The notes under the pieces were generated by a model. The model ran no database searches. It was not told the origin of the DNA and was given only the letters and a program-made list of their open reading frames with translations. From Bordetella genomosp. 9 (GTDB taxonomy: Bacteria > Pseudomonadota > Gammaproteobacteria > Burkholderiales > Burkholderiaceae_B): a stretch of DNA of 64,000 nucleotides. Location: the NCBI RefSeq assembly GCF_002119725.1, contig NZ_CP021109.1, forward strand, positions 186,001 through 250,000. The letters are read 5' to 3'. This document shows, one piece after another, positions 1 to 9,221 of this stretch (position 1 is the first letter of the stretch; each line of letters opens with the position of its first letter). A program made the position numbers and the translations under genes.

Positions 1-360
1 GAGCCGAAGGGGCCGGCGGACTGGCGCCATCTGGAACGCGTGATGGTGAAGATGTTTCCCGCGGTGGCGGGCATCCCCTTCGAGTACCGTTGGTGCGGGC
101 GCGTCGCCATCACGCGCGATTTCCTGCCCCACCTGCACGAACCCGAACCGGGTCTTTTGATCGACATCGGCTGCCAGGGCCGGGGCGTGGGGCTGCAGAC
201 CGCCATGGGCAAGGCCATGGCCGCCTATACCGCCAACGGCGACCGCAACGCTTTGCCGGTGCCGCCGTCGCCCATCAAGCCGTTTCCACTTTATGGACTA
301 CGGCGCATCTACGTGAATGCCGTGGTCACCTGGTACCGCATGACCGACGGCGGCGTATAG
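1..360 (+). CDS. FAD-dependent amine/amino-acid oxidoreductase (DAO family), C-terminal part
   Basis: The open frame enters from the left edge, so only about the last 119 residues are visible. They carry the C-terminal pattern of the DAO flavoenzyme family: WCGRVAITRDFLPHLHE (substrate-domain strand and loop), then IGCQGRGVGLQTAMGKA, the Gly-rich segment that closes over the FAD, then a short C-terminal helix. Family members oxidise amines or amino acids such as gamma-glutamylputrescine or sarcosine, but the substrate cannot be set from this fragment. The in-frame ATG at 40 is internal. The 147 bases before the next gene show no clear terminator. Confidence 0.75.
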   Translation, partial: EPKGPADWRHLERVMVKMFPAVAGIPFEYRWCGRVAITRDFLPHLHEPEPGLLIDIGCQGRGVGLQTAMGKAMAAYTANGDRNALPVPPSPIKPFPLYGLRRIYVNAVVTWYRMTDGGV

Positions 361-507
361 AACCGGCTGCCGTAAAGGTTCGTCGCACTTAAATACATGT
401 CCCCGGGTTAACGGAGGTTTGCCGCATCCGCCTGCGCGAGTAGAGTTTCATCGATCTTCCTTGGCTACCACCCCAGACGGCCGCGCGCCGGGGTAAAGGA
501 TCTTGGG

Positions 508-1725
508 ATGGCGATGTCTCTGGCTCTCAATGGCGCATTGGAAAACCTGAGCCTGCTTTCCGGGACGCCGTTCGCGGTGCAGCTTCCGGGCGGCGCCAAG
601 CACAAGATGGGTGGCGGGGACCCCGCCTTCACCCTTGTCTTCCACACCAAATCGGCGCTGGTCGCGACGGCGGCGCGAGGTCATATGGGCCTGCTTGAGT
701 CGTTCTTCGACCAGGAGGTCGACGTCGATGACCTGGGCGCCGCGCTTGCCGCGGCGATGTCGGGCGGCTTCGAAAAGCGTTCTTCGCTGCTGAATGCGAG
801 CGAGAATCGTCTTCACGAGTTGCGCTACTCCAACCACAGCATCGCGCAAGCCAAGGCCAACGCGCGCTTCCACTACGGCCTGGGCACACGCTTCTACAAG
901 CTGTGGCTGGACGATCCGCTGATGATGTACACGTGCGGCTACTGGGACGAGAACACCCGTACGCTTGAAGAGGCGCAGCGCAACAAGGTCGAACATGTAT
1001 GCCGCAAAATCCTGCTGTCCCCGGGCGACCGCTTCATCGACATTGGCTGCGGATTCGGCGGATTCATGTTTCACGCCGTCGAGCGCCACCAGGCGGTTGG
1101 CGTCGGCCTGAACAACACCACCGAGCAAGTGGATTGGCTGCGCGACGAAATCGGCCGCCGCGGCCTGGGCGACAAGCTGCAGGTGCGCGAGGCCGACTTC
1201 CGCGAGGTGGACGGCCAGTACGACAAGGTGGTGTCGATCGGCGTGCTCGAGCATGCCGGGCGCGACCAGCTTGCCGAGGTGGTTCGCGCGCACGCCGATT
1301 TCCTGAAGCCGGGCGGGCTGGGCATGCTGCATTTCATCGGGCATGTGGGGCGTTTCGAGACGGAGCTGTTCATACGCAAGCACGTTTTCCCCGGCGGATG
1401 GATCCCCAGCCTGGCGGACGTGATCGTGGAAATGGAGCGCAGCGGGCTGGAGGTCGTGGATATCGAGAACCTGCGCCGGCATTACGCGCCCACGCTCGAC
1501 GCCTGGGCCAGCCGGTTCGACAGCCGCTGGGAGGAGATCCACGCCATCGATCCGAAGCGTTTTGACGAACGCTTCCGGCGCATCTGGCGCACCTATCTGC
1601 TGGGCTGCGCGGAGATGTTCCGGCTGGCGAATGGCTACACGCACCTGTTCCAGATCGTGTTCAGCAAGGGCAACATCACGCGGTCCAACTACCCGATGTC
1701 GCGGGCGCATCTGTATGCCCGGTGA
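508..1725 (+). CDS. CFA-synthase-like SAM-dependent fatty-acyl methyltransferase
   Basis: This 405-residue protein has the layout of cyclopropane-fatty-acyl-phospholipid synthases: an N-terminal lipid-binding domain (about 1-105), then a Rossmann methyltransferase. FHYGLGTRFYKLWL and YTCGYW (141-146) are CFA family blocks, DIGCGFGG (178-185) is the SAM-binding motif I, and VVSIGVLEHAG follows. Enzymes of this family add a methylene or methyl group across the double bond of a membrane acyl chain. A purine-rich AAAGGA precedes the ATG; ATG 514 is an alternative. The next gene, an FAD oxidoreductase, starts inside this one (11-bp overlap), so the two are very probably co-translated. That pairing points to 10-methyl-branched or related modified fatty acids rather than plain cyclopropanes (inference). 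Confidence 0.85.
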   Translation: MAMSLALNGALENLSLLSGTPFAVQLPGGAKHKMGGGDPAFTLVFHTKSALVATAARGHMGLLESFFDQEVDVDDLGAALAAAMSGGFEKRSSLLNASENRLHELRYSNHSIAQAKANARFHYGLGTRFYKLWLDDPLMMYTCGYWDENTRTLEEAQRNKVEHVCRKILLSPGDRFIDIGCGFGGFMFHAVERHQAVGVGLNNTTEQVDWLRDEIGRRGLGDKLQVREADFREVDGQYDKVVSIGVLEHAGRDQLAEVVRAHADFLKPGGLGMLHFIGHVGRFETELFIRKHVFPGGWIPSLADVIVEMERSGLEVVDIENLRRHYAPTLDAWASRFDSRWEEIHAIDPKRFDERFRRIWRTYLLGCAEMFRLANGYTHLFQIVFSKGNITRSNYPMSRAHLYAR

Positions 1726-3166
1726 ACGCCTCCAAGATGCGGTCCGCGAACGGCCCGGCGCCGGCCAGTCCGGCGGCCATGCCGCCCGCGTGGACGCCTT
1801 GCGCGCGCAACTGCGCGCCATGGGCGCGGAAACACGGACGTCCGCCGCCGCGCCAGGCCCGCACGCGCAAAGCGAGTCCGGCCAGAGCCAGGCGCCGCTG
1901 GGCCTTGCCAAGCGCACGTCGAATCTGTTCCGCGACCGCACCGAAGGCGCCAAGCGCCGCCTGGACCTGAGCGACTTCACGCACGTCAATGGCGTGGACA
2001 CGGAGGCGGGCACGGTCGACGTGGAAGGCCTGACGACGTACGAGGCCCTGGTCGATGCGACGCTGCCGCATGGGGTGATGCCGGCGGTGGTGCCGCAACT
2101 GAAAACGATCACGGTCGGCGGCGCGGTGGCCGGCGTGGGGATCGAGGCGACTTCGTTCCGTCACGGGCTGGTGCACGATACGGTGACATCCATCGATGTG
2201 CTGCTGCCGGATGGCGATATCGTGACGTGCGCGCCCGACAATGACTACCGGGATCTTTTCTACGGCTTTCCGAACTCGTACGGGACACTCGGGTACGCGC
2301 TGCGGCTGGTGATGCGGACGATCCCGGTCAAGCCCTTCGTACGGGTGACTCATGATCGCTATTCGTCGCCGCGCGCATTTTTCGATGCGGTGGCGTCGGC
2401 CTGCGATGGCGATGTGGATTTCGTCGATGGCGTGGTGTTCGACGGGAACACGATGGTGTTGAGCACCGGGCGTTTCACTGCGTCGGCGGAGGCGGCCAGC
2501 GACTATACCTACGAGCAGATCTACTACCGGTCCTTGCTGGCGAAGCCGCGGGATGTGTTGACCGCGAAGGGCTATATCTGGCGCTGGGATACCGACTGGT
2601 TCTGGTGTTCCCGCAATCTCGGGGCACAGCATCCGCTGTTGCGGCGGCTGTATGGCCGGTCGCGTCTGAACTCGCGCACCTATACCGGGCTGATGCGATG
2701 GAATTCGCGCTGGGGCCTGACCCGGAGGCTGGCGCGCTGGCGCGGGCTGCACCCGGAGTCGGTGATACAGGATGTGGATCTGCCGATCGAGGAAGCGCCG
2801 GCGTTTCTGGATTTCCTGCTGCGGGAGATCGGGGTGCTGCCGATCTGGATCTGCCCGATACGCGTGCCGGCGTCGCAGCCGTCGTTCACGCTGTATCCGG
2901 TCAGGCCGGGGAGGCTTTATGTGAATTTCGGGTTTTGGGATGTGGTGTATAGCCGTCAGGCGTTGCCGGCGGGGCATTACAACCGGCTGATCGAACTTGA
3001 AGTGATGCGGCGCGGGGGGATCAAGTCGCTGTATTCGGATTCCTATTTTTCGCGGGAGGAATTCGATGGGGCTTACAACATGGCGGCGTATGAGGCGTTG
3101 AAGCGGCGATACGATCCTAATGGGCGGATGTTGGGGGTGTATGAGAAGTGCGTGGGGAAGGGGTAG
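1715..3166 (+). CDS. FAD-binding oxidoreductase (DHCR24/BfaA-like), partner of the methyltransferase
   Basis: A 483-residue FAD-binding PCMH-type oxidoreductase. After a Pro/Ala-rich leader of about 60 residues comes LAKRTSNLFRDR, then the FAD fold with VPQLKTITVGGAVAG and GVGIEATSFRHGLVHD, the pattern of the DHCR24 (sterol delta-24 reductase) branch. The C-terminal half, including PVRPGRLYVNFGFWD, matches the same branch. The ATG at 1715 sits 8 bases before the methyltransferase stop; frame further upstream only shadows that gene. In actinobacteria the homologous pair BfaA/BfaB (TmsA/TmsB) reduces a methylene-acyl chain to 10-methylstearate; related pairs occur in furan-fatty-acid pathways. 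The same two-step role here is inferred, not shown. Confidence 0.8.
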   Translation: MPGERLQDAVRERPGAGQSGGHAARVDALRAQLRAMGAETRTSAAAPGPHAQSESGQSQAPLGLAKRTSNLFRDRTEGAKRRLDLSDFTHVNGVDTEAGTVDVEGLTTYEALVDATLPHGVMPAVVPQLKTITVGGAVAGVGIEATSFRHGLVHDTVTSIDVLLPDGDIVTCAPDNDYRDLFYGFPNSYGTLGYALRLVMRTIPVKPFVRVTHDRYSSPRAFFDAVASACDGDVDFVDGVVFDGNTMVLSTGRFTASAEAASDYTYEQIYYRSLLAKPRDVLTAKGYIWRWDTDWFWCSRNLGAQHPLLRRLYGRSRLNSRTYTGLMRWNSRWGLTRRLARWRGLHPESVIQDVDLPIEEAPAFLDFLLREIGVLPIWICPIRVPASQPSFTLYPVRPGRLYVNFGFWDVVYSRQALPAGHYNRLIELEVMRRGGIKSLYSDSYFSREEFDGAYNMAAYEALKRRYDPNGRMLGVYEKCVGKG

Positions 3167-3228
3167 GCGGGTATTGTCGTGTTCGGTTTTTTTGGGAGTG
3201 GTTGTTTTGCGGGGGTGTTGTGTTTTGG

Positions 3229-3559
3229 GCCGTCCGGCGGGGTTGGCGTTCGCCTCGGACGGCCCGATCGCCCGGTCCGGCGCCCTGCGCGCCGGACACC
3301 GCTGCGCTGACCTCGTCCGGCGGCCGCTGTCTTGCCGTTTTCTGCTTGATACCCGTGCGGCTCGCCTCCCTACGGTGCCCGCTTGCTCGGGCTCAACGTG
3401 CCGTCCGAGGCGAACGCCAACCCCGGCGGACTCCGGGATGTCTCAACGACCGGCATCTGGGGCGGGTGGTGTTCTTGCGCTTCGTTGGCCGCACCGGTTT
3501 TGGGGGGAAGAGTTTGTGCTGCCCGACGAAAGCGGCCGCCCTGCGCGGCCGCTTTCGTC
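3229..3559 (+). repeat. Left arm of large nested inverted repeat
   Basis: This 331-bp segment recurs in reverse complement at 3784-4113 with clear but imperfect identity along its length. It is palindromic inside as well: 3232-3262 and 3401-3431 are near-perfect inverted copies of one ~31-bp unit containing GGCGAACGCCAACCCC. Its inner end is a perfect 15-bp stem with a 5-base loop (3525-3539 / 3545-3559). Short frames on both strands are low-complexity and mirror each other between arms, so I call it non-coding. Confidence 0.85.
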
Positions 3560-3783
3560 ATACGCCTTGTGCATGGCGATGGGTGGGCGCTGCGCGCACC
3601 GCGGGCCGGGGTGTCACGACCAGAGAGGGTCGAGGGTGTCAGGAATTTCGTGTGCGGGCCGTTACCTCAATAGTCCAAGACAAAGCGCCCTTCGAATTGG
3701 ATGGCAACCCGCCCTTCTGCGTTGGCCCAGCATACAAGCCGTCCAACGCCGATCACCGCCCTCTGCAAGCCGCTGCGGCGTAA
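3560..3783. other. Central spacer of the inverted repeat; no gene seen
   Basis: These 224 bases separate the two arms. They are not mirrored and contain no frame with recognisable protein character or a ribosome binding site. Together with the arms they make the 988-bp gap between the FAD oxidoreductase (ends 3166) and the ABC permease (ends 4155). The flanks 3167-3228 and 4114-4154 are low-complexity G/T-rich and C/A-rich sequence with no clear feature. Confidence 0.7.
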
Positions 3784-4113
3784 GCCCATTGCGCCCGCGC
3801 AGGGCGGGCGCAATGGGCGGGCACTTCACTCTCTTCCACCCCCCCTGTCGGTCCCAACGAAGCGCAAAGAACCCCACCCGCCCCAGACGCCGGTCGTTGA
3901 GACATCCCGGAGTCCGCCGGGGTTGGCATTCGCACCGGACGGCACGTTGAGCCCGAGCAAGCGGGCACCGTAGGAAGGCGAGCCGCACGGGTATTCACAA
4001 GAACGCAACCACCCAGCGGCCGCCGGACGAGGTCAGCGCAGCGGTGTCCGGCGCGCTGGGCGCCGGACCGGGCGATCGGGCCGGCCGGGGCGAATGCCAA
4101 CCCCGGCGGACGG
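3784..4113 (-). repeat. Right arm of large nested inverted repeat
   Basis: Reverse-complement partner of 3229-3559. Its inner end is another perfect 15-bp stem with 5-base loop (3784-3798 / 3804-3818), at the mirror position of the left-arm stem but different in sequence, so the structure is kept while the bases differ. Copies of the ~31-bp unit lie at 3911-3941 and 4081-4111, again inverted to each other. The repeat lies between the 3' ends of convergent gene sets, so it may act in transcription termination from both sides (inference). Confidence 0.85.
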
Positions 4114-4154
4114 ACCAGGAAACCAACAACCCCGCGACCGACAACCCCCACCCC

Positions 4155-5120
4155 TTAAGCCCGCACTTCCTGCCGCTGAAACACCACGTACGTCACCGCG
4201 AACAGCAGGATCACCGCAGCGATAAGCCCGACAGCCTCCGGCCAGACGATTGCCAGGCTCTGGCTAAGGGCCAATGGCGTGCCCATCACCGCGCCTTCCA
4301 ACTGATCCAGGAAGATCGGCCCGAGCGTTCGCGTCATCGGGCTCAGCACCGCGATCACCGACTCGTTGAACAGCTGTGTCGGCGACAGACGCTGCAGCGC
4401 CTGGGTCCACTGCAGCGTCTGCAGATCGGGCTGTCCGAGCAGCTGCGAGGCCAGGCTGGGCGGCGAGATGGCCTGAGCGATCGCCGGCGCCAGCATCGGC
4501 CACAGCAGCGCCATGAAGAGCCAGATGCCCAGCGCCACCAGCGCCGAGGTGGCGGCCGACCGGAAGGCCACCGACAGCAGCATCGAAACGGCCAGCCACA
4601 CGCCGGCGTACAGCAGCGCGAACAGCAGGAAGACCAGCGACCGCGCGATCTCCTCGCCGCTTGGCGGGACGCCGAGCAACAGCAGGCCCAGGCCGATCAC
4701 CAGCAGCCACAGGCACAGCAGGCAGATCGCCAGCGTCCCCATTCCCGCTGCGAACTTGCCGAGCAGCAGCGCGTCGCGGTAGATCGGCTGGGCCAGGATG
4801 CGGCTCATCGTGCGGCGGTTGTATTCGCCGTTGATCGCGTCGAAGCCCAGGCCGATTGCCACCAATGGGATCAGGAACCCCAGGATCGCGGCGAAGGACG
4901 GCATTGGCGGGCGCGACAGGGTGAACAGCCGCAGGAAAACGAACGGGTCTTCCGCGGTCGTGCTGCGTATCTGGGCAAAGGCGCCATACAACGCCGCTGC
5001 GGCCGTCAGGATGATGAGCCATTCCAGTACCCGCATGCGGGCGCTGGACAAGTGGTCCGACAGTTCCTTCAAGGCGACGGTGCCGACGCCCGTCCACGGT
5101 GAACCTTCACGCTGCCGCAT
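4155..5120 (-). CDS. ABC-2 type transporter permease (NosY-like)
   Basis: A 321-residue membrane protein with about six hydrophobic helices, for example [17 protein letters not shown] and [17 protein letters not shown] near the end. [17 protein letters not shown] is the conserved first cytoplasmic loop of NosY/ABC-2 permeases, with the usual GE...RT...L pattern. The start ATG at 5120 overlaps the end of the ATPase gene by 14 bp, so the two are translationally coupled. It should form the membrane channel used by the adjacent ATPase, with the NEW3 protein as exported partner. The transported substrate is unknown. Confidence 0.85.
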   Translation of the reverse strand: MRQREGSPWTGVGTVALKELSDHLSSARMRVLEWLIILTAAAALYGAFAQIRSTTAEDPFVFLRLFTLSRPPMPSFAAILGFLIPLVAIGLGFDAINGEYNRRTMSRILAQPIYRDALLLGKFAAGMGTLAICLLCLWLLVIGLGLLLLGVPPSGEEIARSLVFLLFALLYAGVWLAVSMLLSVAFRSAATSALVALGIWLFMALLWPMLAPAIAQAISPPSLASQLLGQPDLQTLQWTQALQRLSPTQLFNESVIAVLSPMTRTLGPIFLDQLEGAVMGTPLALSQSLAIVWPEAVGLIAAVILLFAVTYVVFQRQEVRA

Positions 5121-6069
5121 GCGCGTTCTCCTTGGCTTGCGCCGCTTCCTGCTGGAAGAAGCGGTTGTAGATGGCATCCAGGCTGGGGATATCGACGGAT
5201 AGCCGGCGCAGCGCCCCGCCCGCCTGCACCACGGCGCGCGCGGCATCGGGACGGACATCGCTTTGCGCCAACAGGCGGTAGCGGCCCGGGCCGGCGAGCT
5301 GCACGGATTGGACGCCCGGCACAGCCTGCAGGTGGCCTGCCAGGTCGTCACCCTGCGCCTCCACTTCCACGGTATAGCCGCCGCCCAGCACTTGCGTGGC
5401 AAGTTCCGGGACGGTGCCCATGAGCGCAATGCGGCCGCCGCGAAACAGCGCCACGCGATCGCAGATGCGCTGCATGTGATCGAGCAGGTGCGAGGACAGC
5501 AGGACGGTAACGCCGTCGGCCTTCAGGGATCGGATCAGCTCCAGGAATTCCTCGGTGGCCTGCGGATCCAGCCCGGACGTGGGTTCGTCCAGAATGGCGA
5601 CGCGCGCCTGCTTGACGACGATCTCCGCCAACCCCAGCCGCTGCCGCATGCCGCGCGAGTACGTGGCGACACGGCGGTCCGCCACGTCGGAAAGCCGCAT
5701 GCGGGCGAGCGCCGCGTCGATGCGGCGATGCCTTTCGGCGGGCGGCAATCCCAGCAGGCGGGCGGTGTAGGCAAGGTTGTCGCGCGCCGAAAGCTGGTCG
5801 TAGAAGCCGACGGCGTCGGGCAGATAGCCGAGTTCGCGTTTGACAGCCAGCGGCTCGCGCTGCGGGTCGCGGCCCATGACGCGCACCTGGCCCGCGCTGA
5901 CCTCCGTCAGGCCGAGCAGCATGAGGATGGTGGTGGTCTTGCCGGCGCCGTTCGGCCCCAGCAGGCCGAAGATTTCGCCTTGTCCCACCGAGAAGGAGAT
6001 GCCGTTGACGGCCGCCGCGGCGCCGTAGCGCTTGGTCAGCCCGGCGGCTTCGATGATTGCGCCGCTCAT
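5107..6069 (-). CDS. ABC transporter ATP-binding protein
   Basis: A 320-residue ATPase with Walker A GPNGAGKT (38-45), signature YSRGMRQRL (137-145) and Walker B VAILDEP (157-163) followed by TSGLDP. The YSRGM form of the signature is usual for ABC-2 exporters and for NosF-type ATPases. A C-terminal extension of about 90 residues follows the ATPase core, as is common in this group. The ATG at 6069 overlaps the stop of the upstream NEW3 gene in an ATGA junction; the frame open further upstream is a shadow of that gene. It should power the permease encoded next. Confidence 0.9.
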   Translation of the reverse strand: MSGAIIEAAGLTKRYGAAAAVNGISFSVGQGEIFGLLGPNGAGKTTTILMLLGLTEVSAGQVRVMGRDPQREPLAVKRELGYLPDAVGFYDQLSARDNLAYTARLLGLPPAERHRRIDAALARMRLSDVADRRVATYSRGMRQRLGLAEIVVKQARVAILDEPTSGLDPQATEEFLELIRSLKADGVTVLLSSHLLDHMQRICDRVALFRGGRIALMGTVPELATQVLGGGYTVEVEAQGDDLAGHLQAVPGVQSVQLAGPGRYRLLAQSDVRPDAARAVVQAGGALRRLSVDIPSLDAIYNRFFQQEAAQAKENAHAAA

Positions 6070-7232
6070 CGCCGTCCGAACCTCGCGACCGCCCCGACCA
6101 GGATCAGCACCGCAATGGCGACGATGACGGCGCCGGCAATGCCCCAAAGGCTGGACGTGGAAACCGTGATGCGGAAATCGCCCGACGCATTTTGCCCGCC
6201 GGCGCTGGCGTCCAGCGTGGCCATGTAGTCGCCGGCCAGCGAGCGCGCGGAAGGCGTGATGCGGGCCTGCGCTTCCACCTGTTGTCCGGCGGCGATATGG
6301 GGGATGGTCTTGGGCTCGAAATCGATGCGCCATCCGGAGGGCGCGGTGGCGCTCAGGTTGACCGCATCGGCGTCCGCGCCGCCGTCGTTCACGACGATGA
6401 TCGGCAGGGTGGACGTCTTGCCGGCTTCGGCGGCGCCGCTCATCAGGCCGTCGCGTCCGGAGATCCGCAGCGAAGGCTGTCCGGTGATTTGCAATTGCAG
6501 CGCGGCGGAGGCTCGCACGCCTTCGGCGGAGGCCGTGACCTCGATCGGGTAGTCGCCCGGCTTGGCGTTGCCGGGCGGGCGCACGGTGAGTTTCACATCC
6601 TTCGACTGACCGGCCTTGATCGGCAAGGTGCTGATCTGCTGGGTGCCGTACCCTTCGGTGAAACTGGGTTCGAAGAACTTTGGCGTTTTCGCGTCGAAGC
6701 TGACAGTCAGGTCCTTGCCGCTGTCATTCTTGACGGTGAACTGGTAGTCGAAGGACGAGCGCGCACCGCCCTTGATCGACGGCAGTGGCGTCTCCAGCGT
6801 GAGCTTGGCCGGCAATTCCTTGGCGAGCATCACCTGCAGGGGCAGTACGGCACGCTGGCCATTGCCCTGCGCGACCACGTTCAGCATATGCGGCTGCGTG
6901 CCGGCGTCCGCGGGCACCTTCAGGCGCAACTGCAGGGATACGCTATCGTCGGTCGCCGCCATGGCGGCGCCTACCGGCTGGCCGCCCCCGAGCAGGGTCG
7001 CGGTCCACCCCTTCGGCACGTCTTCCACCTGCAGGTCCAGGCGCGCCGGCGGCAGGCCGAAATTGCGCAGCCGCATGTCGATGGTGGACGTCGTGCCGGG
7101 CTGCACGGTGACCGCGGGGTAGTCCGTCAGCAGGTACAAGCCCTTGACGTCGCGGGCGTTCTGCGCGGAAGCGGCGCAGGAGAACAACAACAGGGCGGCC
7201 ATGCAGGCCAGACGGGATAACGTTTTTCGCAT
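6066..7232 (-). CDS. Exported, membrane-anchored NEW3-domain protein
   Basis: The 388-residue product has a signal peptide (about 1-23, ending ASA), an all-beta middle and one C-terminal transmembrane helix ([18 protein letters not shown]) with a short basic tail. The middle contains at least two NEW3-like (CARDB/Ig-type) repeats, with phrases such as [16 protein letters not shown] and [13 protein letters not shown]. It is thus periplasmic and anchored in the inner membrane. As first gene of the three-gene operon it is probably the extracytoplasmic part of the ABC exporter. ATG 7232 gives the best signal peptide; a GTG 15 bases upstream is possible. The exact function is not known to me. Confidence 0.8.
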   Translation of the reverse strand: MRKTLSRLACMAALLLFSCAASAQNARDVKGLYLLTDYPAVTVQPGTTSTIDMRLRNFGLPPARLDLQVEDVPKGWTATLLGGGQPVGAAMAATDDSVSLQLRLKVPADAGTQPHMLNVVAQGNGQRAVLPLQVMLAKELPAKLTLETPLPSIKGGARSSFDYQFTVKNDSGKDLTVSFDAKTPKFFEPSFTEGYGTQQISTLPIKAGQSKDVKLTVRPPGNAKPGDYPIEVTASAEGVRASAALQLQITGQPSLRISGRDGLMSGAAEAGKTSTLPIIVVNDGGADADAVNLSATAPSGWRIDFEPKTIPHIAAGQQVEAQARITPSARSLAGDYMATLDASAGGQNASGDFRITVSTSSLWGIAGAVIVAIAVLILVGAVARFGRR

Positions 7233-7523
7233 AGTGGTCTGGAGCACGAAAAGCCCGCGAACCCGGCCTGCGACAGGGGCATGGCGGCACGACGCACGGC
7301 ATCGGCGGCGGGCGGGTCAACATAAGGCCCGCGTGGGAGCGCCCTGCCGGCCGTGCCCGAAGGCGCCTCCTTTGCCCGCCGGTGTCCCATCGCGCGATGT
7401 AAAAGTCCGTCTGTGTCCCCGAAAGTTCCCTGCGTAAATGCGACAAAAAGAAACTAGTTGAGACGGCGGCATGCGCGCCGGCCGGGTTGGCTGCGAGGCA
7501 GTCCGGCAGGCGGCGCCGGCGCC

Positions 7524-9167
7524 TCAAAGCGCCGCTGCGTTGCCCAGGACGACCGTGCTTTGGCTCGACAACGTGCCGCCGTTGCCATGAACCAGCGCCG
7601 TGCGGCAGCCGGCCACCTGGCGTGCGCCGCACTCGCCGCGCAGCTGCCGCACGGCTTCGATCAGCGCGAAGATGCCGTACATACCCGGATGGCAATACGA
7701 CAGTCCGCCGCCACTGGTGTTGACCGCCAGCGCGCCGCCGGGCGCGATGCGGCCGCCCTGGACGAAGCGGCCGCCTTCCCCCTTGGGGCAAAAGCCCAGG
7801 TCTTCCAGGAACAGCAGCGTCGTAATGGTGAATGCGTCGTACAGCTGCAGCACGTCCATGTCCTGCGGCGCCAGTCCGGCCATGCGGTAAGCCAGTGCGC
7901 CGGACCGCGCCGCCGCGGTGGCCGTCAGATCGGGCATGGCGGAAATCGAATAGTGGCTCAGCGCTTCGCCGTGCCCCAGCACATAGGCGGGCGGCCGGCG
8001 CAGATCGCGCGCGCGGTCCGACCCCGTCAGGACGAGCGCGCCGCCGCCGTCGGTCACCAGGCAGCAATCGCGCAAGGTCAGCGGATCGCTGATCATGGGC
8101 GAGGCCAGGACTTCGGCTACGGTGAGCGGCTTTTTCTCCCAGGCCGCGGGATTGCGCAGCGCCCATTGCCGGGCCGCGACGGCGACTTCGGCAAGCTGTT
8201 CGCGCGTGGTGCCGTACACATGCATATGCCGCGACGCCGCCAGGGCATACGAACTGGCGGTGTAGAGCGGCCGGTAGGGCGCCTCGTGCGGATTCGGATC
8301 GGGCGCCGCCACGTTCGCGCGCCCCATGCTGCGCTGCGTGCTGCCGTAGGCGATTACCGCCACCTGGCACAGGCCTGCCTCGATGGCGGCGTGGGCGCGC
8401 GCCACCATGGAAAGAAACGATGCGCCGCCAATGTTCGTGCCGTCGTGATGGCGCGGCTGGATGCCAAGGGTCTCGCACAACGCCAGCGTCGGCATGCGGC
8501 TTTGCGAGGTCGTGGCGAAGACGCCGTCGACGTCGCCAAGCGTCAAGCCGCAGTCGTCCAGCGCGCGGCCGACGGCCTGGGCCATGAGGTCCAGCGGGCC
8601 GAGGCCGGGCGCGACCTTGCCCAGGTCCGATTCGGCGGCGCCGACAATGGCGACGGCGCCGCGGCGCAGCGGGAGCGGCGCGGTGCCGCGCGCCGCCTCG
8701 TGTTGCAGCGCTGCATGCGATGCCAGGCCGGGCCCGACCGCGATGGCCCGCGGCTGCGCCGGTGCGGGCGTGTCCGGCGCGGCCGCCGCAACGTCATGGC
8801 CAGTGGCGGCCTCGAAGACCGGAAAAGGGTCGCCATCCTCTTGGGCCGCCTGCGCTCTCAGGCGCACGCGCATGCCGATGACCGGCGCGGCCCCGCCGGC
8901 CGTTTCGACACGGCTCATCAGGCGAAAGCCTTCATCCATGTCCACCAGCACGACGTTGTAGGGCGCGCCGTCGCGCGGCCGCACGACGGTGACGGCATGA
9001 ACGGCGCCCAGCCCCGCGCTGATGCGCCACTGCAGCGCGCCGTTGCCGGAACCGGGGCCGAGCACGCGCGGCGGAAATACGGGGCGCCGGGTCTGCGGAT
9101 CGTATTGATAGGCGAGCTGGCCCTGCGCCAGATGACGGCGATAGATCGCCAGCGGCGATTCGTACAT
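7524..9167 (-). CDS. DUF35 (OB-fold)-thiolase fusion, acetyl-CoA acetyltransferase-like
   Basis: A 547-residue two-part protein. Residues 1-125 look like a DUF35 OB-fold acyl-CoA-associated domain (APYNVVLVDMDEGFRLMSRV), but the Cys pairs of its usual zinc ribbon are absent. A Pro/Ala-rich linker follows, then a thiolase-like domain from about 165: VAIVGAAESDLGK, YDAFTITTLLFLEDLGF and the C-terminal SGGGLSYCHPGMYG block with its His. SCP-x-type thiolases of this group usually work with a separate DUF35 protein; here the two are fused. Last gene of the IclR-linked operon, 54 bp after the CoA-transferase, it probably performs the thiolytic step of that pathway. The substrate is unknown. Confidence 0.8.
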   Translation of the reverse strand: MYESPLAIYRRHLAQGQLAYQYDPQTRRPVFPPRVLGPGSGNGALQWRISAGLGAVHAVTVVRPRDGAPYNVVLVDMDEGFRLMSRVETAGGAAPVIGMRVRLRAQAAQEDGDPFPVFEAATGHDVAAAAPDTPAPAQPRAIAVGPGLASHAALQHEAARGTAPLPLRRGAVAIVGAAESDLGKVAPGLGPLDLMAQAVGRALDDCGLTLGDVDGVFATTSQSRMPTLALCETLGIQPRHHDGTNIGGASFLSMVARAHAAIEAGLCQVAVIAYGSTQRSMGRANVAAPDPNPHEAPYRPLYTASSYALAASRHMHVYGTTREQLAEVAVAARQWALRNPAAWEKKPLTVAEVLASPMISDPLTLRDCCLVTDGGGALVLTGSDRARDLRRPPAYVLGHGEALSHYSISAMPDLTATAAARSGALAYRMAGLAPQDMDVLQLYDAFTITTLLFLEDLGFCPKGEGGRFVQGGRIAPGGALAVNTSGGGLSYCHPGMYGIFALIEAVRQLRGECGARQVAGCRTALVHGNGGTLSSQSTVVLGNAAAL

Positions 9168-9221
9168 GTCGGTGTGCTCCGATAGGCGCTTGGAGGATCG
9201 GTGAACCGGAGGCGGCCCTGC

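Noticed and set aside
448..2112. 554-codon open frame on the minus strand opposite the methyltransferase and oxidoreductase
   Set aside because: Both plus-strand genes have clear family motifs; this frame has none.
3120..4151. Several 60-276 codon frames in the inverted repeat on both strands
   Set aside because: They exist in mirrored form in both arms and have no ribosome sites; the similarity between them is DNA-level repeat identity.
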